Notes: a model not told the origin generated them from the letters alone. 64,000 nt of DNA from an uncultured Butyrivibrio sp. (GCA_946536145.1 CAMNEA010000007.1:1-64000); one strand, 5' to 3'. Counted from the stretch's first letter, positions 35,618 to 45,825 are shown. Made by a program: numbers and translations.

Positions 35618-37480
35618 ATGTCAAAATGGATGGTCGCTAATAAGAGAGCTGATTTTGACGCAATAGCTGCCAGATTCGGAATAAGGAATATTACCGCGAG
35701 ACTTATAGCCAACAGGCTCATTACTTCAAATGAGCTCTCTTTGGACCAGTGCAATGAGAGGACGATAGATGCCTACTTAAACGGTGATGAGTCAATGCTG
35801 AACGACCCGCATGGTCTTGCTGATATAGAAAAGGGCGCGGGAGTGATGCTTGAAAAAATAGCAGAGGGCGCCAGAATCCGGGTTATCGGAGACTACGATG
35901 TCGATGGGATATGTTCCTCTTTTATCCTGGTATCCGGGCTTAGGCTTTTTGGAGGAAATGTTGACTGCGTTCTTCCCGACAGAGTGAAGGACGGATACGG
36001 CCTTAGCATCAAACTTGTGGATGAGGCGTGTTCAGACGGGATAGACACCATCATCACCTGCGACAATGGGATAGCTGCCTACGCAGAGATACAGCATGCC
36101 AAAGAAATGGGCATGACTGTTGTGGTAACTGATCACCACGAGGTTCCTTATGAATCTTCTGAAGGTGAGGAAAGTAAGGCAGACTGTGCCTGCGCAAGAA
36201 AAGAGAAGCTTCCGCCGGCGGATGCCGTGATAGACCCTAAGAGGAGGGATGGAAGCTATCCTTTCAGGGAGATATGCGGAGCTGTTGTGGCATATAAATT
36301 CCTTCAGGTAATGGACAGTATCGCGCAGTCAGGAGATTACGCGGTCACTGTTCCGGAAAGAGATGAGCGAAGCAAATTTTTCAGACAGATGCTCATATTT
36401 GCAGGTATCGCAACCGTGTGTGATGTCATGGAACTAAGGGATGAGAACAGGATCATTGTAAGAAGATCGCTGGAACTCATGCCTGAGTGCACCAATCTTG
36501 GTCTGAATGCGCTGATAAACGTCAACGGGCTGGATGCGCATTCCATGTCCTGCTACCAGTACGGCTTCGTTATAGGACCGTGTCTGAATGCAACAGGAAG
36601 ACTTGATCTTGCGGGCAGGGCTCTTTCGCTGTTCTTTTCAAAAGATAAGAACGAGGCTGCTCAGACAGCGCAGGACCTTAAGGAGCTCAATGACAGCCGC
36701 AAGGATATGACAAAACAGGGAGTGGACAAGGCGGCGGATATTGTGAATGACAGCTGCGTGGACGGAGTTGTCCCGAAGGTCCTCGTACTCTATCTGCCGC
36801 AGGTTCACGAGTCAATAGCCGGGATAATTGCAGGAAGGATAAAGGAGAAATACTACAGACCGACTATCGTTCTTACGGATTCCGGGGACGACTGCCTCAA
36901 GGGCTCCGGCAGATCCATAGAAAACTATGATATGTTTGAGGAGCTGTCCGCGTGCAGGGAGCTGTTTATCAAGTTTGGCGGACATAAAATGGCTGCGGGG
37001 CTGACTCTTGCGAAGGAGAATCTTGAAGAGCTAAGATCCAGACTCAATAACAGCTGCAGATTGGAAGGAAGTGACTTTGAGCCTGTGCTTCATCTCGATA
37101 TGCAGCTTCCCTTCAACAGGATCGACATGGAGCTTGTGCGTGAATTTCAGAGACTTGAACCCTTCGGGAACGGAAACGCAAGACCTGTTTTCGCTCAGAG
37201 GGATGTGTCGATACTTTCAGGAAGGATCCTCGGCAAGAATCGCAACGTCGGCAAGTACAGAATCAGTGATGAAGGCGGCCGGATTTATGATATGATGTAT
37301 TTTGGAGATATGTCCAGGTGGCATGATTTCCTAAATAGCAGGTTTGGCTCTGAGAGTGTAAAGAATCTGTATGAGGGCAGGATGTGCGAGGATATGAAGA
37401 TAAAGATCGCGTATTACCCGGACATCAACAGCTATCAGGGAAGGGAGAGCATTCAGCTGGTCATGAGTGACTTCTCTTAG
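35618..37480 (+). CDS. recJ: Single-stranded-DNA-specific exonuclease RecJ
   Basis: A 620-residue DHH/DHHA1 phosphoesterase with the motif RVIGDYDVDGICSSF, TCDNGIAA, the DHH triad in VTDHHEVP, and a C-terminal GFGGHKMAAG-like motif (here KFGGHKMAAGLTL) and OB-type domain. It degrades single-stranded DNA 5' to 3' in recombination and mismatch repair. Between DHH and DPKRRDG lies a short acidic, Cys-containing insert (ESSEGEESKADCACARKE). A hairpin at about 35535-35577 (CCCTCTT/AAGAGGG) separates it from secDF; a GGGGG-like ribosome site precedes the ATG. Confidence 0.94.
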   Translation: MSKWMVANKRADFDAIAARFGIRNITARLIANRLITSNELSLDQCNERTIDAYLNGDESMLNDPHGLADIEKGAGVMLEKIAEGARIRVIGDYDVDGICSSFILVSGLRLFGGNVDCVLPDRVKDGYGLSIKLVDEACSDGIDTIITCDNGIAAYAEIQHAKEMGMTVVVTDHHEVPYESSEGEESKADCACARKEKLPPADAVIDPKRRDGSYPFREICGAVVAYKFLQVMDSIAQSGDYAVTVPERDERSKFFRQMLIFAGIATVCDVMELRDENRIIVRRSLELMPECTNLGLNALINVNGLDAHSMSCYQYGFVIGPCLNATGRLDLAGRALSLFFSKDKNEAAQTAQDLKELNDSRKDMTKQGVDKAADIVNDSCVDGVVPKVLVLYLPQVHESIAGIIAGRIKEKYYRPTIVLTDSGDDCLKGSGRSIENYDMFEELSACRELFIKFGGHKMAAGLTLAKENLEELRSRLNNSCRLEGSDFEPVLHLDMQLPFNRIDMELVREFQRLEPFGNGNARPVFAQRDVSILSGRILGKNRNVGKYRISDEGGRIYDMMYFGDMSRWHDFLNSRFGSESVKNLYEGRMCEDMKIKIAYYPDINSYQGRESIQLVMSDFS

Positions 37481-37511
37481 TTAAAGGTAAAAAAGTTTTT
37501 GGAGGATGCAT

Positions 37512-39008
37512 ATGAAACTTGATAAATTATTAGCTGATCTTGAATACGAACTTACTTTGGGAAATTCCCAAAAAACCGTGGATGCTTCCACAGTTGAGAT
37601 TACGGATGTTGTCAATGACAACAGAAAGATTGCCGGTGGATCACTTTTTATATGTATTAAGGGTGCAAATTTTGACGGCCATACCTGTGCAGCCCAGGCT
37701 TTTGAAAAGGGTGCCGCAGCCATCGTCGCAGAGCATGACGTGGAGCTTCCGGACGGCTGTACGATGCCGGTAGTGAGGGTGAAGGATACGAGATATGCAA
37801 TGGCATTCATCTCAGCTGCATACTTTGATCACCCCGCAGACAAGCTTAAGACTATAGGCATCACAGGTACCAAGGGAAAGACAACAACAACATATCTGAT
37901 AAGAAGCATGCTTGAAAATGCCGGATATAAAGTGGGACTCATAGGGACGATTGAGGTCATAATCGGAGATGAGCATATTCATGCTGAGAATACTACGCCT
38001 GAGTCCTACAATCTTCAGGAGTACATGGCAAGGATGGTAGAGGCAGGCTGTGACGCTGTTGTCATGGAGGTGTCCTCCCAGGGACTTATGCTGCACAGAT
38101 CTCAGGGCTTCGTCTTTGACATCGGTATCTTTACCAATATAGAGGCTGATCACATAGGACCCAACGAGCACAAGGACTTTGATGACTACATGCATTGCAA
38201 GGGACTTCTGTTCAGACAGTGCAGGACCGGCATCCTCAACGGGGACGATATTCACACGGATGATATTCTTGAGGGACACACCTGTGAAGTTGAGACCTAC
38301 GGCTTTAATAAGGATGTGGACATAAGGGCGGTCAATCTTGCCTATATCCACAAGCCCGGGCACCTTGGAGTGTTCTTTGATACAGATGGACTTATTAATA
38401 TGCACGCCGAGATTACAAGCCCCGGCAAGTTCAGTGTATATAATGCTCTGTGCGCAATAGCGGTGGCAAGGCATTTCGGATGCACGCCCGAGCAGATAGC
38501 GCCTGCGCTGAAGGGGGCTAAGGTCAAGGGCAGGATAGAGATGGTTAAGGTATCGGATGATTTTACACTGATGATTGACTATGCCCACAATGCGATGGCA
38601 TTAAAGAGCCTTCTTACGACACTGCGTGACTACAGGCCAAACAGACTGATCTGTCTCTTTGGTTGTGGCGGCAACAGGAGTAAGCTTCGCCGCTTTGAGA
38701 TGGGAGAGGTCAGTGGCAAATATGCGGACTTCACTATCATAACCTCAGACAATCCGAGGTTCGAGGAGCCTGAAGATATCATAAGCGATATTGAGACAGG
38801 CATGAAGAAAACCGATGGCAAATATATCAAGATAACTGACAGAAAAGAGGCCATTGCCTATGCCATAGATCACGGTGAACAGGGCGATATCATCGTCCTT
38901 GCAGGCAAGGGACACGAGGATTATCAGGAGATAAAGGGCGTTAAGTATCACATGGACGAGAGAGAACTGATCCGTGATATCCTCGATGAAAGAAAAGTAA
39001 GAGAATGA
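37512..39008 (+). CDS. murE: UDP-N-acetylmuramoyl-tripeptide synthetase, meso-diaminopimelate type
   Basis: A 498-residue Mur ligase: N-terminal UDP-MurNAc-binding domain (DNRKIAGGSLFICIKG), ATP loop GITGTKGKTTTTYL, central NTTPESYNLQEYMARM and C-terminal domain with DNPRFEEP. DNPR selects meso-diaminopimelate over lysine, so the peptidoglycan is predicted to be DAP type. ATG 37506 is directly fused to GGAGG, so the ATG at 37512 is taken. It is 31 bases after recJ and 10 before priA, inside a housekeeping run. Confidence 0.95.
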   Translation: MKLDKLLADLEYELTLGNSQKTVDASTVEITDVVNDNRKIAGGSLFICIKGANFDGHTCAAQAFEKGAAAIVAEHDVELPDGCTMPVVRVKDTRYAMAFISAAYFDHPADKLKTIGITGTKGKTTTTYLIRSMLENAGYKVGLIGTIEVIIGDEHIHAENTTPESYNLQEYMARMVEAGCDAVVMEVSSQGLMLHRSQGFVFDIGIFTNIEADHIGPNEHKDFDDYMHCKGLLFRQCRTGILNGDDIHTDDILEGHTCEVETYGFNKDVDIRAVNLAYIHKPGHLGVFFDTDGLINMHAEITSPGKFSVYNALCAIAVARHFGCTPEQIAPALKGAKVKGRIEMVKVSDDFTLMIDYAHNAMALKSLLTTLRDYRPNRLICLFGCGGNRSKLRRFEMGEVSGKYADFTIITSDNPRFEEPEDIISDIETGMKKTDGKYIKITDRKEAIAYAIDHGEQGDIIVLAGKGHEDYQEIKGVKYHMDERELIRDILDERKVRE

Positions 39009-39018
39009 TGGAGGAAAA

Positions 39019-41280
39019 GTGTCTTTTCCGGAATATGCAAACATAATCATTGATATATCGCACGAGAAGGTTGACAAACCCTTCCAGTACCGGATACCGG
39101 AGAGACTTCGCGGCAAGGTCGATATAGGGACCTGCGTCGAGGTGCCGTTTGGAAGAGGCAATACCAGGCGCAAGGGTTATATAATTGAGTTGACAAACGA
39201 CCCGGACTTTGACGAAAGCAGGATTAAAGATATACTTGCTGCGTCTGATGAGATCGCATCCGCTGAGGATATTTCGCTGAAACTCGCCGCATGGATGAAG
39301 AGGCATTACGGTTCAACGATGATAGCGGCTCTAAGAACAGTTCTCCCATCTGTCAAAAAGATGAAGAAGCCGGTGCGCAAATTTGTTTCTCTCAAGATTC
39401 CTGTCAGGGAGGCAACGGAGGAATACTATGAGGCTGTCAGGAAAAAGCAGAAGGCCAAAGAGAGAGTTCTGAAAGAGCTCCTTGACACAGATGGCGACAG
39501 GATACCCTATGAACTTCTTACTCAGAAGCTTCAGGTGGCTTCCGCGACTCTAAAGAGCATGAGCGATAAAGGGCTCATCAGGATCGAGAGCGAGGAGTAC
39601 TTCAGAAAACCTGTGGCCGGAGACGGCATAAGATACGGCGACAAGGTTCTAAGCGCTGCCCAGCAGCACATAGTAGATACCGTATCCAGGGACTATGACG
39701 AGGGGAAAAGAGATACCTACCTGATCCATGGGATAACCGGAAGCGGCAAGACTGAGGTCTACATAGCTCTTATAGATGACTGCATAAAGAGGGGGAAGCA
39801 GGCGATCGTACTGATACCCGAGATAGCTCTTACATACCAGACGCTGATGCGCTTCTACAGGCATTTTGGCGACAGGGTTTCGGTTATGAACTCATCTCTT
39901 TCTCCGGGCGAAAAATATGACCAGATCGAGAGGGCAAGAACCGGTGACATCGACATCATCATTGGCCCGAGATCAGCTCTTTTCACTCCTTTTCAGAATA
40001 CGGGGATCATCATAATAGATGAAGAGCACGAGACTACTTATAAGAGTGAGCAAAGCCCTAAGTACCACGCGAGGGAGACTGCCATTGAACTTGCACGCCT
40101 CCTTCCGGATGGAGCAGCGGTGATCCTTGGGTCTGCGACTCCTTCCTTAGAGTCCTACTACAGGGCACTCAAAGGCGAGTATCATCTGTTTGAGCTCACT
40201 GAGCGGCTTACAGGAGGATGCCTTCCTTCGGTTGAGATCGCGGATCTTCGGCAGGAACTTAGGAACGGGAACAGGTCGATCTTCTCGGAGAGGCTGCGGG
40301 AGCTTATTTCCGACAGGCTGTCCAAAAATGAGCAGACGATGCTTTTTATAAACAGGCGGGGACTTGCGGGATTTGTCTCCTGCAGATCCTGCGGTGAGGT
40401 CTTTAAGTGCCCCCACTGCGATGTCTCTTTGTCTGAGCACCGGGGAGGAAGGCTTGTCTGCCACTACTGCGGCCATGAGGAGGCAAAGCCAAGGATATGC
40501 CCGAAGTGCTCATCGAAGTATGTGTCATCCTTCAGGGCAGGCACGCAGCAGATTGAGGATGAGGTTAAAAAAATCTGGCCGCAGGCAAGGGTCCTTAGGA
40601 TGGATGCTGATACGACGAGGACCAAGGGGAGCTACGACAGGATACTTTCTTCTTTTGCCGGCAAAGAGGCAGATGTTCTTGTCGGAACGCAGATGATCGT
40701 CAAGGGACATGACTTCCCGGATGTTACGCTGGTTGGCGTTCTGGCAGCCGACATGTCTCTTTACGCGAGTGACTTCAGGGCGTCGGAGAGAACCTTCCAG
40801 CTCCTTACCCAGGCGGCGGGGCGCGCCGGCAGGGGAAGCAGAGAGGGCAACGTTGTGATCCAGAGCTACCAGCCTGATCACTACAGTATACAGACTGCTT
40901 CAAGGCAGGATTACAGAGCTTTTTATGACGAGGAGATAGCTTACAGGGATCTGCTTCGCTATCCTCCGATTTCCCATATGCTCTGCGTTCAGCTCCAGAG
41001 CAGGGACGAGGCCGAGGGCATGGCATTCGCGGCAAGACTGAGGGCTGTAATGGAACAGCAAAGAGTCCCAAAGGCGGTATTTATCGGACCTGCAATGGCA
41101 TCGATTGGCAGGATTAACGATATTTACCGTATGGCCGTTTATGTCAAGCTTGACGACTACGAGGGACTGGTTGCCCTCAAGGATATTACAGAGAAATATA
41201 TAAAAGAACTTGAAGAGATGGGGAAACTTAGGAACATCGCGGTACAATTTGACTTTGACCCCATTACATCATATAGTTGA
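39019..41280 (+). CDS. priA: Primosomal protein N' (PriA helicase)
   Basis: A 753-residue replication-restart helicase: N-terminal 3' DNA-binding domain (DISHEKVDKPFQYRIPERL), Walker A GITGSGKTEVY, DEEH box (IIIDEEHETTYK), zinc-binding cysteine pairs (CRSCGEVFKCPHC, CHYCGHE, CPKC) and C-terminal helicase motifs (GTQMIVKGHDFPDVTLVG, QAAGRAGR). It rebuilds stalled forks by loading the replisome. The start is GTG at 39019 after GGAGG, four bases away. It leads directly to def, the usual Firmicutes order. Confidence 0.97.
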   Translation: MSFPEYANIIIDISHEKVDKPFQYRIPERLRGKVDIGTCVEVPFGRGNTRRKGYIIELTNDPDFDESRIKDILAASDEIASAEDISLKLAAWMKRHYGSTMIAALRTVLPSVKKMKKPVRKFVSLKIPVREATEEYYEAVRKKQKAKERVLKELLDTDGDRIPYELLTQKLQVASATLKSMSDKGLIRIESEEYFRKPVAGDGIRYGDKVLSAAQQHIVDTVSRDYDEGKRDTYLIHGITGSGKTEVYIALIDDCIKRGKQAIVLIPEIALTYQTLMRFYRHFGDRVSVMNSSLSPGEKYDQIERARTGDIDIIIGPRSALFTPFQNTGIIIIDEEHETTYKSEQSPKYHARETAIELARLLPDGAAVILGSATPSLESYYRALKGEYHLFELTERLTGGCLPSVEIADLRQELRNGNRSIFSERLRELISDRLSKNEQTMLFINRRGLAGFVSCRSCGEVFKCPHCDVSLSEHRGGRLVCHYCGHEEAKPRICPKCSSKYVSSFRAGTQQIEDEVKKIWPQARVLRMDADTTRTKGSYDRILSSFAGKEADVLVGTQMIVKGHDFPDVTLVGVLAADMSLYASDFRASERTFQLLTQAAGRAGRGSREGNVVIQSYQPDHYSIQTASRQDYRAFYDEEIAYRDLLRYPPISHMLCVQLQSRDEAEGMAFAARLRAVMEQQRVPKAVFIGPAMASIGRINDIYRMAVYVKLDDYEGLVALKDITEKYIKELEEMGKLRNIAVQFDFDPITSYS

Positions 41281-41309
41281 CCTATACAAGACAGAAAGGA
41301 AGAGATTAC

Positions 41310-41813
41310 ATGGCACTTAGAAATATAAGAGAATACGGCGATGATGTTCTTGAGCGCTCCTGCAAGGAGGTCAAGGAAGTTACACCAAGAGTTAGGGAAC
41401 TTGTGGAGGATATGCTTGAGACGATGTACAATGCAAACGGCGTTGGCCTTGCAGCACCTCAGGTTGGTGTCCTTAAGAGAATTGTTGTAATAGATGTTTC
41501 TCCCGATGGGGATGATCCTCTTATAATGATCAATCCCACAATCCTTGAGACAGGGGGAGAACAGACCGGATATGAGGGATGTCTTTCTATTCCCGGTAAG
41601 TCCGGCATTGTTACAAGACCGAATTATGTCAAGGCAAAAGCCTATGACCTTGATATGAATGAGTATGTCGTGGAAGGCGAAGAACTCCTTGCAAGGGCTA
41701 TCTGTCATGAGCTTGATCATCTCGACGGACATATGTACGTTGAGAAGGTCGAGGGAGAACTCGTTGACAATGAGGAACTTGCCGCGCAGCAGGAAGAAGA
41801 GAGTAAGTCATAA
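41310..41813 (+). CDS. def: Peptide deformylase
   Basis: A 167-residue metallohydrolase with all three motifs: GVGLAAPQVG, EGCLSIPG and HELDH (HEXXH) in ICHELDHLDGHMYV. It removes the formyl group from nascent proteins. Upstream in-frame TTG 41277 is rejected: AAGGAAG stands eight bases before the ATG at 41310. Acidic C-terminal tail (EELAAQQEEESKS). Its TAA overlaps the ATG of the next gene. Confidence 0.97.
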   Translation: MALRNIREYGDDVLERSCKEVKEVTPRVRELVEDMLETMYNANGVGLAAPQVGVLKRIVVIDVSPDGDDPLIMINPTILETGGEQTGYEGCLSIPGKSGIVTRPNYVKAKAYDLDMNEYVVEGEELLARAICHELDHLDGHMYVEKVEGELVDNEELAAQQEEESKS

Positions 41814-42688
41814 TGAAAAAACTGTGGAATAGGTTACACAATGAAGGTGCTACTGTTATGGACACTGCTCCTGTCATTATTCTGGTGTCCTTTATTTTGT
41901 ATATTTTAGGCAGTTTATTGGGAGAACCGATCGCTTATTTCATAACAATTCCCCTGGAGAGTGATCTTAGGTACATGGCTTATTTATATTTATGGTTTAT
42001 CGGGGTATGGATCGTATTTCTTCTGTATTTCCTGATAACCAAAAAAAAGTACATGTTTGGAGTGGTCGGCAGGGGCCTTAAGGGGAACACCTTTAAGAAT
42101 CTGATGATGGGACTGCTCATTGGCTTTTGTATGAACGGCGTGTGTATTCTGACTGCGTTTCTCCACGGGGACATCAAACTGTACTTTGACAGTATTAAGC
42201 CGCTTGAGCTCATTATTATGTTTGTATCTGTATTTATTCAGTCATCAGGTGAGGAGCTTATGTACAGAGGATATATGTATAACGCCCTAAGGCGCAGCTA
42301 CAGATTACCTCTTGTTGCGATCCTGGTCAATTCCATTGTGTTTGCACTGATGCACCTTGCAAATCCGGGGATTACCTTTATGGCTGTTATAAATATTATG
42401 CTGTCAGGAATGGTCTTTTCGTTCATGGCTTACTTTTTTGACAGCTTCTGGATGGCCTGTGCAGCCCATGCAGCGTGGAACTACACTCAGAATATTATAT
42501 TCGGACTGCCAAACAGTGGTATAGTGACCAAGTTTTCAATATTCAGACTCGACGCAGCAAGTGCAGTAAACAGCTTTGCGTATAATACGGGCTTTGGTGT
42601 TGAAGGAACGGTCATGGCTCTGTTGGTACTGGCCACTACCTGTGTGATGATGGTACTAATTGGTACTAAGAGAAAAGTAGGAGATTAA
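41813..42688 (+). CDS. CPBP-family intramembrane metalloprotease (CAAX protease-like)
   Basis: A 291-residue membrane protein with about eight hydrophobic segments and the CPBP motifs EELMYRG (motif 1, EExxxR), FALMHLAN (motif 2, FxxxH) and HAAWNYTQN (motif 3). The family includes Abi-type proteases for bacteriocin immunity and prenyl-protein processing. It is inserted between def and fmt, genes normally adjacent, and overlaps def by one base, so it belongs to the operon. Natural substrate unknown. Confidence 0.93.
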   Translation: MKKLWNRLHNEGATVMDTAPVIILVSFILYILGSLLGEPIAYFITIPLESDLRYMAYLYLWFIGVWIVFLLYFLITKKKYMFGVVGRGLKGNTFKNLMMGLLIGFCMNGVCILTAFLHGDIKLYFDSIKPLELIIMFVSVFIQSSGEELMYRGYMYNALRRSYRLPLVAILVNSIVFALMHLANPGITFMAVINIMLSGMVFSFMAYFFDSFWMACAAHAAWNYTQNIIFGLPNSGIVTKFSIFRLDAASAVNSFAYNTGFGVEGTVMALLVLATTCVMMVLIGTKRKVGD

Positions 42689-42695
42689 CCTGATA

Positions 42696-43688
42696 ATGAA
42701 GATCGTATTTATGGGGACACCTGATTTTGCCAGGAGTGCCCTTGAAAAAATCATAGAAGCCGGTCATGAAGTGGCTCTGGTTGTGACTCAGCCTGATAAG
42801 CCCAGAGGAAGAAGCGGGGAACTTCAGATCTCAGAGGTAAAGGCCTGCGCACTTGAGCACAACATCCCTGTCTATCAGCCCGTCAGGATAAAAGAAGCAG
42901 AGCATGTTCAGTATCTTAGGGGCATTGATGCGGATATATATGTTGTCGCCGCCTTTGGCCAGATACTGTCACAGGAGATTCTGGATATTCCAAGGCTTGG
43001 ATGTGTCAACATTCATGCGTCGCTCCTGCCGAAGTACAGAGGCGCTGCACCAATCCAGCAGGCGATCATTGATGGTGAGAGGGTCACGGGTATCACCATT
43101 ATGCAGATGGCAGCCGGGATGGATACCGGAGACATACTGATGCAAAGAGAGATTCCGATTTCGGATGACGAGACCGGAGGATCTTTGTTTGACAAGCTCT
43201 CTGTCCTTGGAGGTGAACTTATAGTCGAAGCGCTCCCCAAGATTGAGAGAAATGAGATAAAGCCGGTTCCCCAGGACGAGAGAAGAGCAACAAAGTGCGG
43301 CAAACTTTCCAAGAACATGGGAAGGATCTCTTTTGAAAAAGACGCCGAATCGATCAGAAATCTTGTCAGAGGTCTTAGCCCATGGCCCAGTGCTTATACT
43401 TATCTGAATAAAAAGATGCTCAAGATCTGGAGTGCGAGAGCTTTGAACCGGGATGAGTTTGATGCTGTCAAGCTTGCTCTTTCCGATGAGGATGCAAAGG
43501 CTGCAGAGAGCGTTATAAAGTCCGGTGAGTGCGGAAGAGTTGTCCTTATTTCCAAAGACTCTTTTACCGTTCTTACTGGGGATGGATACCTTCGTATATA
43601 TGAAGTTCAGCTCGAGGGTAAAAAGAGGATGGATGTAAAGTCATTCCTTCTTGGAAATAAACTTGAGGTTGGTGACAGACTCGGATGA
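42696..43688 (+). CDS. fmt: Methionyl-tRNA formyltransferase
   Basis: A 330-residue enzyme with the N-terminal formyltransferase Rossmann domain (MKIVFMGTPDFARSAL), the catalytic NIHASLLPKYRGAAPIQ segment, the AAGMDTGDIL signature and a C-terminal tRNA-binding OB domain (RGLSPWPSAYTYL). It formylates initiator Met-tRNA. AGGAG lies 12 bases before the ATG, within the end of the preceding gene. It is in the def-fmt-zinc peptidase-rsmB order. Confidence 0.96.
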   Translation: MKIVFMGTPDFARSALEKIIEAGHEVALVVTQPDKPRGRSGELQISEVKACALEHNIPVYQPVRIKEAEHVQYLRGIDADIYVVAAFGQILSQEILDIPRLGCVNIHASLLPKYRGAAPIQQAIIDGERVTGITIMQMAAGMDTGDILMQREIPISDDETGGSLFDKLSVLGGELIVEALPKIERNEIKPVPQDERRATKCGKLSKNMGRISFEKDAESIRNLVRGLSPWPSAYTYLNKKMLKIWSARALNRDEFDAVKLALSDEDAKAAESVIKSGECGRVVLISKDSFTVLTGDGYLRIYEVQLEGKKRMDVKSFLLGNKLEVGDRLG

Positions 43689-43728
43689 CGGTGAGCTTTT
43701 CATTATATTATTGTTTTGGAGATTGAAT

Positions 43729-44409
43729 ATGTATTTTAGTGAACTAATGTATTTTCTTACTATTATCATGGCAATCGTATGTATGATTGCGAGCTGGCGG
43801 GTTTCGTCGGTATTCAAAAAATACAGCAGGATCCGGGGAATGAGCGGATATACCGGAGGACAGGCGGCTATGGAGATCCTTCGCAGGAATGGCATAACCG
43901 ATGTCACGGTTGAACCTGTCTTCGGAGAACTGACTGACAATTATGATCCGGTTCACAGGGTGGTACATCTGTCGGAGAGTGTATATGGTTCGGATTCTGT
44001 TGCGGCGGTTGGAGTTGCTGCCCATGAGTGCGGACATGTACTTCAGCACTACCAGGGATTTGTTCCGCTCAAGGTAAGAACAGCTTTTTTTCCTGCGGCC
44101 AGCATCGGATCCAAACTTGGTATACCGCTTGCGTTTCTGGGACTGTTCTTCAGCATCGGGCCGCTCATTGACATAGGAATCTGGGTATTCTCGCTGGCAG
44201 TACTGTTTCAGCTTATCACCCTTCCTGTTGAGTTTGATGCATCAAGAAGAGCACTTGTGATGATACAGGACTACGGCTTTTTGGGAGCGGAGGAAGCGGA
44301 CGGCTCCAAAAAGGTACTTAAGGCAGCAGCCATGACCTATGTGGCGGCAGCAGCTACGGCTGTTGTGCAGCTTCTAAGGCTCATGGCACTCAGAGGAAGA
44401 AGAAACTGA
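43729..44409 (+). CDS. YugP-type membrane zinc metallopeptidase
   Basis: A 226-residue protein of the neutral zinc metallopeptidase (YugP) family: N-terminal membrane segment, then the YTGGQAAMEILRRNGI motif, the zinc motif HECGHVLQH (HEXXH), three C-terminal hydrophobic segments and the LPVEFDASRRAL segment. Substrate unknown; it travels with fmt and rsmB in many clostridia. An extension to an upstream ATG at 43651 is rejected because it overlaps fmt and GGAG precedes the ATG at 43729. Confidence 0.9.
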   Translation: MYFSELMYFLTIIMAIVCMIASWRVSSVFKKYSRIRGMSGYTGGQAAMEILRRNGITDVTVEPVFGELTDNYDPVHRVVHLSESVYGSDSVAAVGVAAHECGHVLQHYQGFVPLKVRTAFFPAASIGSKLGIPLAFLGLFFSIGPLIDIGIWVFSLAVLFQLITLPVEFDASRRALVMIQDYGFLGAEEADGSKKVLKAAAMTYVAAAATAVVQLLRLMALRGRRN

Positions 44410-44412
44410 TAA

Positions 44413-45825
44413 ATGGCTAACATCAGAGAAATAGCACTTAATATAATTATTGAATACTACAGGGATGGCACTAGAAAGCCATCCCTTTTAAAGGACAGCC
44501 TTGAGAAATATGATTACCTCGAAACGAGGGACAAGGCCTTCATCAAGAGAGTGGTTGACGGATGTATCGAGAGGCAGATACAGATTGACTATCTGATAGA
44601 CTCTTTTGCGAAGACAAAAGTAAAGGACATGCAGCCTTTTATAAGGGGACTTATGAGGATGAGTGTCTATCAGATCATGTTTATGGATCAGGTGCCTGAC
44701 AGTGCAGCCTGCAACGAGGCAGTAAAGCTCGCCGCAAGGCACAGATTTGCAACTCTTAAGGGCTTTGTGAACGCAGTCCTGAGGAACATTTCGAGAAATA
44801 AGGACGAGGTTGTCTATCCTGACAGAGAAGCTGATGGCGGAACAAGGTTCTTGTCCATCTACTATTCAATGCCTGAGTGGATCTGCAGGATGTGGCTTGA
44901 TGAATACGGATTTGAACGCACTGAGAAGATGCTGGAGTTTTTTCTTCTGCCAAGGCCGACCACTGTGAAGGCTACGCTTGCCGGAGTATATGGGAGCGAC
45001 CTGGACGAAGCAAAAAGAGATCAAAGGATAAAGAGTATAGTCTCTGATCTTAAACGCGATCTTGAAGGGGCAGGGTGCAGGGTGAGCTGCAGCGATGTAC
45101 TTCCCTATGCGCTTAACCTTGAAAAGACAGACAATATAAGGTTCCTTCCGGGGTATGATGAGGGCAGATTCCTTGTTCAGGATGTGAGCTCAATGCTGGT
45201 TACGCATATTGCTGATCCGGGGAGTGATCAGGAGGTTTTAGATGTATGCGCAGCTCCAGGAGGAAAGAGCCTGGATGCAGCTGAGAGAGCAAAAATAGTT
45301 CTGTCGAGGGATGTGTCGGAGCGCAAGTGCGATATTATAAGAGAAAATGCAGCAAGGCTAAAGCTGACCAATCTTAAGACGCAGGTACACGACGCAAGGA
45401 TCCACGACAGGAAAATGGAGAACAGCGCCGACATAATATATCTTGATCTTCCGTGTTCAGGGCTTGGGATCATAGGCAGGAAAAACGATATCAAGTTCAA
45501 CGTATCAAAAGAAGCGCTCGAAGATCTTTCAAAGCTGCAGTGGGAAATAATAAAAACAGTCTGGGACTATGTGAAGGTTGGTGGTATAATGATGTACTCA
45601 ACCTGCACCGTAAACAGAGCTGAGAATAAGGATATGATAGATCGGATATGCAGAGAGCTTCCTTTTGAGATGGTTGATTTTTCTGATCTTCTTCCTGAGG
45701 CGCTCCAAAAGGATACGGGTGAGGGCTCTTTACTCGACACGGCAGGTAAGGGATACATACAGCTCCTTCCCGGAGAATACGACACTGACGGATTTTTTAT
45801 CGCCAAGCTGCGGCGCATCGGATGA
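44413..45825 (+). CDS. rsmB: 16S rRNA (cytosine967-C5)-methyltransferase
   Basis: A 470-residue protein with an N-terminal NusB-like RNA-binding domain (ALNIIIEYYRDGTRKPSLL) and a C-terminal SAM-dependent methyltransferase: DVCAAPGGKSL, DLPCSGLGIIGRKNDIKF (catalytic Cys in PC) and YSTCTVNRAEN (TC motif). It methylates C967 of 16S rRNA. It lies three bases after the preceding stop and overlaps rlmN by four bases (ATGA). Confidence 0.95.
   Translation: MANIREIALNIIIEYYRDGTRKPSLLKDSLEKYDYLETRDKAFIKRVVDGCIERQIQIDYLIDSFAKTKVKDMQPFIRGLMRMSVYQIMFMDQVPDSAACNEAVKLAARHRFATLKGFVNAVLRNISRNKDEVVYPDREADGGTRFLSIYYSMPEWICRMWLDEYGFERTEKMLEFFLLPRPTTVKATLAGVYGSDLDEAKRDQRIKSIVSDLKRDLEGAGCRVSCSDVLPYALNLEKTDNIRFLPGYDEGRFLVQDVSSMLVTHIADPGSDQEVLDVCAAPGGKSLDAAERAKIVLSRDVSERKCDIIRENAARLKLTNLKTQVHDARIHDRKMENSADIIYLDLPCSGLGIIGRKNDIKFNVSKEALEDLSKLQWEIIKTVWDYVKVGGIMMYSTCTVNRAENKDMIDRICRELPFEMVDFSDLLPEALQKDTGEGSLLDTAGKGYIQLLPGEYDTDGFFIAKLRRIG

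Noticed and set aside
37812..38588. 258-codon antisense ORF opposite murE
   Set aside because: It is long but has no ribosome site or recognisable motif, and the opposite strand encodes clear murE motifs.
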